DNA of 64,000 bases, taken from NCBI GenBank assembly GCA_007922305.1, contig ML677351.1:13458575-13522574 (forward strand), in the 5' to 3' direction. Below, piece by piece: positions 1 through 13,000 of the stretch (its first letter is position 1; each line of letters begins with the position of its first letter). This DNA comes from Dermatemys mawii. Taxonomy: Eukaryota > Chordata > Testudines > Dermatemydidae. The notes beneath the pieces are model-generated. The model was not told where the DNA came from. It did no database searches and saw only the letters and a program-made list of their open reading frames with translations. Made by a program: the position numbers and the translations under genes.

Positions 1-446
1 CAAATAAAAGCTACAGCTTCGCTCCACTGGTCTTGGTGACCCTTTTTACTAGTTTTCCACAGCTATTTGTGCATGTAATTTCTTTCTTCCATGAATTTTG
101 GCAGAAGTCCTAGGAAAGCTTGTGCATGTGTTTCCATGGTATCACAAAATATTTTTCTTCCTGACTTATAAAACTCCTGCTTATAAAAGAAATGTTGGCA
201 ATACTGACCCACTGCTATTAAGTTATTGATTGCAGTCAGGCAATCAAAATGCAGAAACAAGACTGCACCCAAGTGAACAGTTCACATTTAGCCTATAGGA
301 TCAAATGAGGCTGCAGAGTGTTAAATACTCTTGAATAATGACCACAGCAGTAAAAAAGTCTGCTTTAGGATAATCTGAAAACAGAAAAAAAGACTAAAAG
401 TTATCAAATTATTTCCTAGGAGGAGCCTGCCCCTCTACTGTGTCCT
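1..446. other. 5' flank, no gene seen
   Basis: AT-rich unique-looking sequence before the first MITE and the TIMMDC1 promoter. I see no conserved exon, splice-flanked frame or recognisable repeat. The final 8 bases (439-446) are the left target-site duplication of the MITE that follows. Confidence 0.4.
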
Positions 447-566
447 TAGGGTGACCAGGTAGCAAGGGTGAAAAATCGGGGTGGGGGTGAGTAATATGCG
501 CCTATATAAGGCAAAGCCCCAAATATTAGGACTGTCCCTATAAAAGCAGGACATCTGGTCACCTTA
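447..566 (-). mobile_element. hAT-type MITE (TAGGGTGACC family), reverse copy
   Basis: A 120-bp element that starts TAGGGTGACCAGGT and ends with the inverse ACATCTGGTCACCTTA. It is flanked by a perfect 8-bp duplication, TGTGTCCT, at 439-446 and 567-574. The 8-bp duplication and short inverted ends are typical of non-autonomous hAT transposons. A second copy in the opposite orientation lies at 43,189-43,313. It sits about 270 bp upstream of the TIMMDC1 start codon, next to the CpG-island promoter. Confidence 0.9.
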
Positions 567-589
567 TGTGTCCTGTATGGGCCATTGCT

Positions 590-1000
590 CTGGTGCAGCG
601 CTTTGGGGGCAGAGCCCTGCACCCGCCCCACAGCGCAGGTGAAAGGGGGCAGAGCCATGGAGGGAGCAGCGGAGCAGCCCGGAGCCTGCGCGGGTGAGGG
701 GCGGGGCGGGACCGCTGCGGCAGGGGGCGGGGCCTGCTGGGGAGACCCAGGCGTCCGGGACTGGGCCGCGCTCCTCGCTGCGGGGCCGGGGGCTGGAGCC
801 CGCCCGTGGTTCCCACGCAGCAGCCGCAGCCGGGCATGGGGGCCCCGGGGAGCGGCTCGGAGCTGGGCCGGGTGCCCCGGTTCGTCGGCACCGCGGAGCC
901 CCCGGAGACGGGCTGGGAGCGGCTGCGGGAGCTCTGGCACCGCGAGTGAGTAACCCCGGGCGCGGCCTGCAAGGGCACGGGCCGGGCGGCCCGCCCCACT
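590..1000 (+). promoter_or_regulatory. TIMMDC1: CpG-island promoter of TIMMDC1
   Basis: A GC- and CpG-rich block surrounds coding exon 1. Sp1-like GC boxes are visible at about 698-710 and 723-733 (both contain GGGGCGGGGC-type runs). I see no TATA box, as expected for a housekeeping gene. The exact transcription start cannot be read from sequence alone; it should lie between the GC boxes and the ATG at 836. Confidence 0.7.
836..945 (+). CDS. TIMMDC1: TIMMDC1 coding exon 1
   Basis: ATG at 836, donor GTGAGT at 946. It encodes 36 residues plus two bases (GA), completed by T from exon 2 to give Asp37. It carries the [12 protein letters not shown] segment that matches the conserved pre-membrane region of the family. 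It lies inside the CpG island. Confidence 0.85.
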
Positions 1001-4000
1001 TCCTCCCCTCCCCTCCCCCACACGTGGGGGGTGTGTGCGCGCGCGCCTCCTCCTACCCTCCCCCCCCCCGTACATTCCTGTGTGGTCAGCTTGTGTGTGT
1101 GTGTTTGTCTCCCCCCTCCCCGATACACGCACGTACACACGCTCTGCTGTGGTTATCTGTTCCCTCCTCTGTCTCTCGCTTCACCCACACACTGTTGTGG
1201 TTGTCTGCCCCCTCTCCCCCACTGTGCCCCTCCAACACACACGCACCTTGCTGTGATTGTGTCGGTCTGTCTGTGTCCCACACACACATACCTGTGGTTA
1301 TTTATCCATTCTTCCATCCATCCGTCTCCCACACACATCTATCTATCTATCTATCTATCTCCATCCATCCTTCTGCCCCCCAGCCATGGTTTTCCATTCA
1401 TTCCATCCATGCCCCACCACACAAACACATCTGTCTGTTCATACATGTCCCCTCCCAATCTATCCATTCATCTGCTGTGATTGTGTCCGTCTATTCCCTC
1501 CCTTGACACACACACAATCCAGTCAGATTATCTGTTCTATTCATCTATCTGTTCTGTCCCTTCATCTCCCCCCCCCCACACACACACTGCTGTGATTATC
1601 TATCTAATCTACCTATATCTATCTATCTGCTGATCACACATAACTTGCTGCTGTGGTTATGTGGCCCCCTCATCCCAGTGGTCATCCTGCACAGCCATTG
1701 ACAACCACGTGGATGTGCATCCAGGCTGACCTACACACACGCTCACACCGAGTACATAAGGTAACACAGTTTAAGGGTAAATAGCACTGTTTCCATCAGG
1801 CAGAGAAACGACAGTAGCAACCTGCTAGTACTGATCATGTTCCAGTGTGGGTGAGCATGGCCTTTACGGCTATGCCAACCCCAAGCACTTGGAAATCATG
1901 AGATTGATTTAAAAACCATTTAATTTGCTGTTTAGATTCTGAGCTTTTGGGGAGCATTTGAGTCATGATTTTGTCCTTTTCTCCACAGCCTGGAGGACTA
2001 GAAACTTACCTTTTAAAAACAAAAGCTTAGAGTCTCCTTTGATCACCTGATTCCAGGAGCTGGGGCTTTAAGAGTAACACCCAGTATCACAAGACTCACA
2101 ATAAAATCATGATAGCTGGCAACACTACCTTTGTAATATTCTGTATTGCCCTTTCATTTGTCCTGCAAATAGATCTGTGCAGACAAGACCCTACCCCAAG
2201 TCTTGTTCATTTCAGTGGAGCTCTGGGCAAGTGCACAGATCTGCCCACGTTGAGCAATTTACAGAACTGAGACCTTCATTTGGGATTATAATATAATTGT
2301 AGTTTATAATGTGTTTCACTTAGCTATCTCAAAACATTTCCCAAAATTTAATGAATTAAATTTCATGAATGGAAGTATTCATGTCGGGGGCCACCAGAGA
2401 GAAGGCTGCAGAATGGTTGTAAAGGTGATGCCATGTTTTCAGATTCACATAATGTAACACATTTTCTTTTTGGATAAATTCATCCAGTCTTGGTCTCAGC
2501 CCAAAGATTTGGGTTTGGGGCTTTCTTAAGTTTAAGCAAAGTCTCTTTGGTTATTGTTTGGTTAAACATGCAAGAATATTGGGGAGTAATGTTTTTAAAT
2601 GCCAGATTGATTGATTTATTTGCTCTCTCCAGCTGAAAAATGACAAATACAAATTCATTCCACTCAGTCCTGCCAAAATGTCTAAACCCTGCCTAGGAGG
2701 GGTCACTTCTAGGTGTGAGAAAGCATAGTCTTCAGGGTTCACTCAGTCCTCAGCCTTTTTGCTGAAGCTTCCTTGGAGTGACATTTGTTATGGGTGTGGG
2801 TTTTTTAAATACCCTGAGACCCACCAATTCATTTCACGTAGACCTCCAAACAGCCATTAGATGCAATGGATTTTTGGGCACTACTGATCTTGACTACAAC
2901 AGAACCTGTGAACGAAAGGTGAAAGATTTTGTGTCCCGTTCCCTTTAGCTGTCCAGTCCTGCCCAAGAAGATTTAAAAAAATATAATGTTACCTGTTTGC
3001 TTAATATCGATGGCAGATTATGAGTTTAATCTGTAAATGCAAGAATTTGAAGAGTAGTGTCTGAAATGATCCCATGTGTGATATGTTTTAGCAGGAATGA
3101 CTCTTGTTAGGTTAGCAGTGCTCCCAAATGCTAAATCTCCTAGTAACATTATTTCTTTGTGTTAGTGAACTACAGCAGTACCCAGAAGAAACGCTCAACA
3201 TTATCAGAGCAACATTTTCAGCAGCTGTCATTGGCTGGATGTATGGAGGTCTGCCAGCCTTTCACCATGCAAAGATGCAATATATTGAACAGAGCCAAGC
3301 AGAGATTTTTCATAGCCGTCTGGATGCCGTGGTATGGAACAAAATCATGCATATTGGAATGAACACTGCTCCTTTTTTTGTAGAGCCTATTTTCTGCAGC
3401 AAATATCCTGTAATGGAGGGGTGCATAGTACGGCAGGGGGCTCAGAGCAGGGTATTGGGGTGCGGGCCCTAGCTCAGCGTCGCTTACCTGGAGTGGCTTC
3501 GGGGTGGCAGCAGCGCTCAGCTGGGCTAAGGCCCTGAGAGGCGGGGAGAGGGCTCCATGCGCTGCCTTCACCTGCAGACACTGCCCCTCGCAGCTCCCAT
3601 TGGGTGTGGTTCCTGGTTCCTAGCCAATGAGAGTGTGGGGGGAGGGGGAATTTGTCCCTGCAGGTGATAGCAGTGCACGGGACCTCTACCCAAGGGGCTG
3701 CAGGAACGTGGTGCTGGCTGCTTCCGGGAGTGGCATGGGGCGCGGTGACATGGGAGTGGCAATCCCACTGGCCAGATCCAAAGCCCTGAGGGGCCAGATC
3801 TGGCCCCCGGGCCGTAGTTTACCCACCCCTGCTGTCGATGCTGGCTGTTAATCAGGCCATCTTTTTCAGGAGACAGGTTGACCTGCTGTGCTAGACCAAA
3901 ATGTTAAAACTTGAAAGAAAAACATCTTTACTTAAATATGAATTTTTAGATTGTAACTGCTCGTGATTGCAAATTTAACAAATGGGGCCGCTGCGTCACT

Positions 4001-7000
4001 TACTGGGTGCTGCCATTGTAAAGTTATAGCATTGTACGGTTCTTCTCATTTGGAGGTCTGCTGTACAACAGAGAATTCGGTTTCCATTGGCAGTCAGATT
4101 TAAAGGACAAGATACATTTTGCCCACTTACTGTATTAAATATGAGTGTAATTACCTATGTAATTTTCATGCACAGTTACTGTGATTGCATTTGAAAACTA
4201 CCAAACTCTTTGATTTATATTCAGAAGTGTATAATTTATGTAACCATATGTGGTAATTACATACCTCAGTTAAGTGCTCAGTTATGCTCACATTCTGTAT
4301 GCTTATGTACTCAAAGTTATATTTAAACTATTAAATTAGGCAAATTCTATTATTTAAAATAAATGGCTTTGAAAAATGTTGTCTTTAATTTCCAGTATGT
4401 TTTAATGGCAACCAGATTCTATCCTAATCTGCGTCATGAGGCTGTCAGATTGGTAGCTTCTTTTTTTGCTTGCCAGCATTTTTTGTTTTAAATAAAACTT
4501 GAATGATTATAATTATATTCTGTCATTACATCCAGCTACAAAAAAGAATATTATATATTTCACGGGATCATACCTTTAAAAGGACTTGTTTTTTTAAAAA
4601 TCTAAGCTATGTTAGTAACTTGGATTTTACAATAGAAGTGACTTTAAACATCCTTTTAATCATTTACAGTATTTATTTAGTTTTGGCATTTTGCTCAGCT
4701 TCCACAAAAAAACTAGAGCAGCCAGTTTCCCTCTGTGTTTCTAGTCTGTTTCAGGCTGTTATACATTTGCATCTTGCTACAGCATTTGAGTTGCAAGCAC
4801 TGCAAAAGAGGGTGTTGGATTTAAGCAGTCTTAATTGGAAAATTTTAAAATTTCATGAGATTTCTATTAATATTACCTCTTGTAAAACCTTGTTTATATA
4901 CAAAGCTTAAATGTTAGGCCTAAACTACAGTGCTTGAGGGTCCTTCTTCATGTTTAAGACAAATGGTTATCATTTAGTTATTTAATGACTATTAACCCAT
5001 AGTTAAAATCAGTTAGAACCTAGAATACCAGTTAGAACGAATATATCAGTTCCATCAGTCTGAGTACCATCGAGATGGGTAATCTTAATGGAATAGCCAG
5101 CGTTTCAAGTATTATCGTTTGAAAGTACCACAAGTCTGTGTGCAGTGAAATGACCGTGAGTGTAAGACCTTTAATCTTCTCTCATTCTCCCCATAGCAAT
5201 CCGCACATCGTGCTGCAATCAGGGGATTCATCCGTTACGGCTGGCGCTGGAGCTGGAGAATTGCTGCTTTTGTGGCAGTATTCAAGTAAGTTTTTCATAC
5301 CTGTGTTTGTGGGAAAACATCTGGATAAGAACCTGCAAAGAGGTGTTATTTTCACCTAAACAGATGTATGTGTTAAAGGGACTCTGTCAGCTTGAAAATC
5401 ATACTTTAAAAACGCTTTTTAAGACAAATGTAATTTATTTTTCATCATTAATACTCTTAGTTTTCTTTTGACTTTTCACTGAGTGTGTAAGATGAAAACA
5501 GACATCTTCCGCACAGCTTGAAACATGGCTCTTTTTCATTGCCCCTTGGGATTTTTATTCTGTTGCCAGTCTTCAGTCTACAAGACAGTGTCCATGTGCA
5601 AACCATTTTATAGTAATTTTGTGAGTAAGTTTTTGAGATAATCAAATACCTTCCTAAAATCCAAATACAGAACCTCTGTTGCATTTCTCCTTCCCACTAA
5701 TCTTAAACTTGAGCAGCAATTCCCCAGCACGCCCATCCTCCCCCAAAAACCAAAACCAAAGTTGATGGTTTTATCCTCACTTAGTAGTTTGAGACATAGG
5801 CTGCATTTTAGGAGTTGATCAGCCACGCTTCTTGCTCTCACAAAATGTTCACAGTACACTGTCATGATTGATAGGTTCACTTTTGGGTCTAACCTGCTTG
5901 CAGACTTCATATGGTTTTAAATTTATGCTTATAAATGTTGCTTTAAAAAAATTACCTAAAAAACCTTGGAGTTCTAGTGCTCCCCCGCATCCTGCTGCAC
6001 TGAGATAAGGTGATTGAGGTCAATGCATTAGTGGCTGCTGTGTGTGTCCCAGACAGATGGGCTGTAGAGAAGATGGTGTGGGCTGACTAATTAGCTCCCC
6101 ATTCTTTTAGTGAAATCCTGTCTGATTTGGGTTCCCTGGGGCTGTATTGTTGCATGTGCTCTTTGTTCATGTCTGCCTTCTGACTCCTTCTGTGTCCCAT
6201 GCTTGCAGCACAGTGAGCACTGGTCTGTCCGTGTACCGCAATAAAACTGCCTTCAGTCACTTCGCTGCCGCAGGAGGTGAGACTGCTTTATTTTTATATT
6301 CTGTTCTGTTTCCATGAGCAGATACTGTCTTTTATTTGGGTCAGTGGGAGTCAGGGCACCTGGCTTGTATTTCCTCTGCTGCCACCGACTCACTTTATGC
6401 CCTTGGTTAATTATTTAACCATAGTGTGCCTGTTTCCCATTCCTACTACAGGAGTGATAAAACTTTCCTAACCCACCAGGGAGCTGCAAGGCTCAATTAA
6501 TGTTTGAAAGTTTGTTGCCCTTCTTGAGTGAAAGGTGTTTGGGTAGTATAAGTGCAATGGAACAGTGTATATCTTCTCATTCTCAAGAAATGAGCATTAG
6601 AAATCCATCAGTGAGGAGGTCTGCATATTTTTTCCTTCTCTTCATAACAGCTTAATGCTGCTGTTTACAAATCTTTCCGTGGAAAGATCATTTGTAAGTT
6701 TGCTCTAGATACAAAACAGGGGCTCTTTCTGTATGTTATCTTTATACGGGCATATAGTGTGGTTCCCATTGGATATATTTTTCTTCACTTCCTGTTTTAA
6801 ACTGTTAGGTAGTATTACTGGTTGTTGTTGAACCACGGCTGTGCTCCGTCAGAGGTAACTCCATTTCAGTACTAGGTGGGCTGGTAGTCCTCCCCAAACA
6901 TTTCGTTCTTACAGCTCTTTGGGAAGCTTTTGGAAGAAGTTTTGTGCCGTGTTTAGTGTCAGAGAAATTACAGATTTTAAAAAAAGACCTACTAGGTTGC

Positions 7001-10000
7001 CACTCACATCTTCCCTTCCAATCTGAATTGGAAATCTGGCAAAAACGTGACTGTTGGAAGTGAAGCAGCTTTACTGAGTCACGTAACTCCATTATTATGA
7101 CAGTGTCCTAAAAGTGGTGAACAGAGGGTACAGACTGTCACACATGTTCAGGCCCCTCAAGATTGGCTGAGCCACTGCTGGCTCAGTATTTGGTTTCTGC
7201 TCTCTTGAGACTGGCTTCTGGCATTCGGGGGTGGGGAGTGGAAGTGGAAGAGCAGTTCCCTCAATCTGTGTGCAGCGCTGGGGCTCATTAGAGGCTCATG
7301 TCTGTGACTTGTGTGTTTTAGCCTTTACAGGAGGCCTGTTCAGAATGCATTTGGGCCTGAACAGAATGATAGCTGGCAGTGTCTTTGGAGCAGCATTCGG
7401 GTAAGTTGCACACATTCCAAATCAATGACCAGGGTCAGAATTATGTGTTTTAGCTAGTATATGTTGGATAATGACCTCCCAAGTCAAGCCTTGAATCTTA
7501 TGAGGGGCTATAGCAGACTTCCCATACCCTCAGCACCCTGCTGGATTTTCTGCATCCCTTTGTGGACCATGATGATTTCTGTCTCTAAAAGTCCCCATCC
7601 AATTTTTCCAAACTTTACACTTCATTATTCTTCCAGTGATGGCTGGATACATGGAGATTTCCCTCTCTCCTTAGAGCTGATCAGTGCTTGCTCCTTAAAT
7701 GGCCATTGAACATGCTGATTACCATTAAAACAGAAAAGTAACAATAGTGTAATGATCCTCTTTCCTCCTGCCGCTTCTCCCCATGTTCAATATATCTACT
7801 AACCAGCTATTCAGTTGGCTTCTCAGAACAATTAGCCAAAAGTAGAGAGGATGAAGCATTCTCTTGAGGAGCTGTGTTGTATACTGGTGATAGCAGGAGA
7901 CTAGGAGCAAGGACTCCCTGGATTTCCTTTCCAGCTTCACCAGTGACTGCCTGTATGCCCTTGACCAAATCACTTAGCTTCTCTGTGCCTGTTTTCCCAG
8001 CTGTAAAATTTTAACAATACTGACCTACCTTGTCTGTTAAGAGGCATAGTGAGTGCTTACAAACCACATCAGATGGTGTAACAGGGGGATTGTGTTTCCT
8101 GAATAGCTGTATAGAGAGTTGAGCTCCATGCGGTGATTGTCACAGTTTAGTGAAAAGATGGGTCTGAATATTGGAGGAGATTAAGCATCACTGATCAGGT
8201 GGTTGCCTGCCTCCCCCACATTCCTTCCTTATTGCCAGTAAACTATCACTATTAGTGTCTTCTTGGGGCTTGTCTGTAACTTCCTCCTTCATCTCTTAGT
8301 ATCCCTGCAGGAGGGCTGTTGATGGCAGTTCAGAAGCTCGCTGGTGAGACCATGCAGGAGAAAAGAACACGTGAGAGAAGATTGCTGCATGAACAGAAGT
8401 TAGCAGAGTGGTGAGAAACAATGTTGCACTATCTCTAAGTTAGTGAATCTGTATCATTGATCGGAGATGGCTGAAATTCCAGCTTTTTCAGTTGGCAAAC
8501 CGATTTGTAAATGAGATAGTCGGATGGTCCATTTCTCCTTCCAGCCCCAATTCCTCAGGTTGTTTCAGGGATCGGTCTAAGAACCACCAATCTGGTCTTC
8601 CTAACCTTAGATTGCACCTTTTATTGTCCAGTAAAAGTCATTCCAGTCAATGCTGGAATTTGCTTCTTTTGTAATACAATAGTTTGAATTTCTAGCTTGC
8701 CTCCCCTCAAAACTCTCCTAACATCTTCACTCCTCATGTGGCTGGGAAAGTAAACAGCAGATCTTAATGTATTTTAAAGAATGTTTGGACCTTACTGAGT
8801 CTTTTATTACAATTTGCAGACTCGAGTCGAGAGGAGTCAAACAGGGTCAAAATTCATCTCATGTAACTTTACATTTCCCTTTATTGAAAAAGGGATGCCA
8901 GAAGTCTTTGGGAAGAAAGACCTCCCTTAAAACTATTAATCTCTTGAAAACTGAACAGTTTAGGGGTATTTTTTCATGTAATAAATATATAAAGATGGAA
9001 GAGAGCTACAGTATTAGGTCTTGTATTCCATCTGCCTTCAGTAACTTGTGCAGGATTGTTCCCTATAATACATTTTCCACTGCTTTGTCCTGATCCATTT
9101 TAAATGCTTGAAGCAGATGTGCTTTCACCACTCTATTCCTCAAGTAGCTGGAAAACGGTCTGTCTCACTCTATTTCCTAAATTATACTGTCTTCTTAGAA
9201 TAACTTCACATGCAAATCCCACTTAACGGTGTCGCATTGTGCCTCAGCACAGGAGTTTGGGAAGTTGCCCCTAGAAGTGTCCAGCAGGAGTCTCTCATGC
9301 CCGTGCGGCCCTTCCCTCTGCATTCTGCAGGGGAACGAGGGCAGAGTGACTCAGCTGCCACTCTGCTTTTCCCAACTGCCTCAGGTAGTGAGTCAGAACA
9401 ATGTAGTGTCCCTCTGTAGTGCTCCTGGTCCTTAGTAATTAAGCAGATATTTAATTTGTTTATGGTTAGTAGTTAGTGTTCTTGTTACTGTTTCGTTTAG
9501 CTTAGTGGCTATAGATTAGTGGGGGATGAGGACGAAAACAAACACCATAGTTTATGGCAGAACACTGATCTCCTCCTTTCAATCCCGTGAGGGATTATTT
9601 CTCTGACGCCCGCAGTAGATCCCTTTACTGCCTGTGTGAGGAACGTACTGCTAAGTGTGCAATTTGCAAGTTCTTCAAGAAAAAACACAGGAGAGGCAAG
9701 ACAGATTGAAGCTTTTTCTTATGGAAAGGTCCATGAGAACCATGTTGGACTCAATCATGGACATGGTACAAAGGCAGCTTCTTTCATAACACATCCCTGC
9801 TGTCTGAGGGCTGAGTGGCTCTGACTGTAAGTTAGTTTCCTGGCACTGAGCCCTGTTTCCCTATCCCCTGAAAATATATTGAATGTGGCAAAAGACCTTT
9901 ATGCTACCCCAGCTTCAATTTCAGCTACTTCAGAATGCACTGGTCTTAGATACCCAAAACTATTGGATGGTACCTGATATTAATCCAACTCAATCACATT

Positions 10001-13000
10001 GGTTATTGCTGTTGCTAATAACGGATTTAACAATCAGGAGAAAGAAACTGGATGTCTTTTAGAAGGAAGTCTACACTTCAGCCTCCTTACAGGTCAGAAT
10101 AGCAAATTGTCAAGCCGTGCTATCCAAATATGATTACGTGTATAGATGGCCAGATTTTAAGGACAAAGTTTAGAAACTAATTCAAGGTTATTTGTGAAAA
10201 GGGTCAACTGATTTCTAAAACCTTTCTTCAAGCTGCATTACATGCAGCTGATTCTAATGTTTGGCTACAGGTATTGTGATGTGGCATTCCTCTTGGTTAT
10301 CTTCAGTTTTACCAACAGAGGTACAAGCAACAGTTGAAGATTTACCATTTGACGGCCAGACTCTATTGAGTACTAAAGCAGATGAGTCTCTGCATGCATT
10401 AAAGATTTGAGATCCATGCTCAGATCACTGGGTTTATATACTCAAGAGTTTAAAAATACAACAACAATTTAACCCCCAGTCATCATTCTTTAGATCAGTG
10501 GTCTTCAAACTGGGGTGCGCAAGACCCCAGTGCCACCGCCGAGACCACTCAGGAGACCGCCAAACTCCCGGGCGGGCTATTTTTAGACCGCTGAAATGCC
10601 GTGTCCGCTTTTTGCGGCGGCATTTCGGCGGACATACCCGCTCCAGGGGGCTGCCAGACTTTTTCCTCCGCGGCAAGGGGCCGCGGGGGGAAAAGTTTGA
10701 AGACCCCTGCTTTAGACAGAGAAACACATAGTCATTGTCTCCACATCCTCACCACCTGAGGCCTTCCAAGACATTCAGAAAGAGATTCAAATATCAGGGG
10801 GAAAAAGTCAATTCCATGATCATCTTCTATAACTAATCAGTCTGGTCAGGCACAGAGACATCAAATTTGAGGCGATGGTCAAGGATCTTGGACTAATTTG
10901 CAAGGATTACCCAAATGAGCTTGTCAGACATACTGCTCATTTGGGCATTTGGGATTTTTCCGAGTCGAAATTTGGCTAAACGGACTTCACGTGTACATGG
11001 CATGATGGTAAATAGAAAAATAAATTAACATGCATTCCAGAATGTGCTCCTGGTTGGACTAGCAGTCAGCATGCCATTCAGAATCAGACAGTGTGCCATA
11101 GGTTGCCAATCCCTGCTGGCTAGGTGAAGTAGTGGCATCTTTTGGCCTGCCAAGTTTTGGGCATTGCCTTATCCAGTCCACCAGAAAATGCAATCGAATA
11201 CTACTGCTCTATACCTTTTATGGCTCCAAAGAGTCATTACTAATTCAGGGTACTCTCTTTCAGCATTTCAGCAGCCATCAGAGTGTTTACAAAGTGCCTC
11301 TCAATAGTAGCAGCCCATCTGTGCAAACAAGGATTGCACATTTACCCTTACATAGATGACTGGCTTGTAGGGGGAAATCATAGGCACTGGTCATGGTAGC
11401 AGCAAAGAAACAGATTCATTTATTTTCATCTCTGAGTTTGGGGATCAACTTGAAAAAGTCAAATCTGATTCTGTCCCGGTCTCCAGAGTTCTCTTAGACT
11501 CAATAACAACAAGAGCATTCCTCTCATTGGACAGATTTCAGATAATAAATCAGATTATCCACTTCCAGCCTTACCCTCGAACAACAATAAGAATGTGTCT
11601 CAACAATCTAGGCTATATGGCTTCATGTACATTGGTAACCCCATTTGCCAGATTACATTTCAGACCATTTGAAGCATGGATTAAGTCCGTTTACAGATCA
11701 ACAATCCACAATATGTCATTGAAGATGCTGATTCCAGATCAAATTTTATTCTCGATGTAATGGTGGATGATAGATGGAAATGTATGTGTGGGAATTCCAT
11801 TTGCACTTCTAAACTGTGTCCAAAATTTTGATACAGTTAATAAATTCATAGATTCTAAGGTCAGAAGGGACCATTCTGATCATCTGATCGGACCTCCTGT
11901 ATAGCCCAGGCTTCCTCAAAATAATTCCTAGAGCTTTAAAAAAAATATCCAGTCTTGATTTAAACATGATCAGTGATGGAGAATACATCCCAACTCTTGC
12001 TAAATTGTTCCAATTTTTAATTACTTTAACCATTAGAAATGTACACCTTATTTCTAGTCTGAATTTGTCTAGCTTCAACTTCCAGCCATTGCATCATGTT
12101 ATAGCTTTCGCTGCTAGATTGAAGAGCCCATCATTAAATATTTGTTTGCCACGTAGGTATTTACAGCCTGTAATCAAGTCACCTCTTAACCTTTTGTCTG
12201 TTAAAATAAGTAGATTGAGCTGCAGGAGTCTATCGCTAAGGGCTGGGCTACACTTCTGGGTTGGGGATTGACCAAAGATACGCAACTTCAGCTACACGAA
12301 TAGCATAGGTAAAATCGCAGTACCTTAGGTCGGCTTACCTGGCCGTCCCCATGGCGGCGGGTCGACTGCAGCCGCTCCCCCGCTGACTCCACTTACTCCT
12401 CCTGCCGAGGTGGAGTACAGGCATCGATTTGGGGATCTATTTATCACATATAGAGGAGACATGATAAATAGATCCATATACATCGAGCACTACCAGCAGG
12501 AAGTGTAGCCATACCCTAAGATATCAGTTTGTAGAATAAGCAGATTACAAGCCCCAGTGATAACTCCTCCATATGGAGTTTTTCACATGGATAGAGCTAT
12601 TGAGACCACATCCATCTTTTATTCCAAAAGTACTATCATATTTTCATATCTATCAATTAATTCACTTAGTATTTTTTTTCCAAAATTTCACTCTTCACCT
12701 GCTGAATCTACACTACATCCTTTAGATGTGAGAATATTGCTGTTACATTACACAGAAAGAATTCTCTTTTTGTAAAACTTCAGGACTTGTTATTGCTTAC
12801 AGTAACACACTAAAAGGGGTGGCTGTTTTATCACAAAGACTTTCAAAATGTATATAGGATTGTATTAGAACTGTTTATGATATTAATAAGACCCCTCTAT
12901 CAAAATCAGAACTCACTCCACCAGACCACAGGTTGCATCAATAGCACGCCCAAGTCAGGTTCCAACACTGGAAGTATGTAGAGATCCTACTCTGTCTTCA

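Noticed and set aside
446..1138. 230- and 193-codon minus-strand frames across the promoter
   Set aside because: GC-rich composition artefacts antisense to exon 1; end inside a MITE.
694..1506. 270-codon plus-strand frame overlapping exon 1
   Set aside because: Wrong frame relative to the conserved exon, CpG-island and microsatellite composition, no domain.
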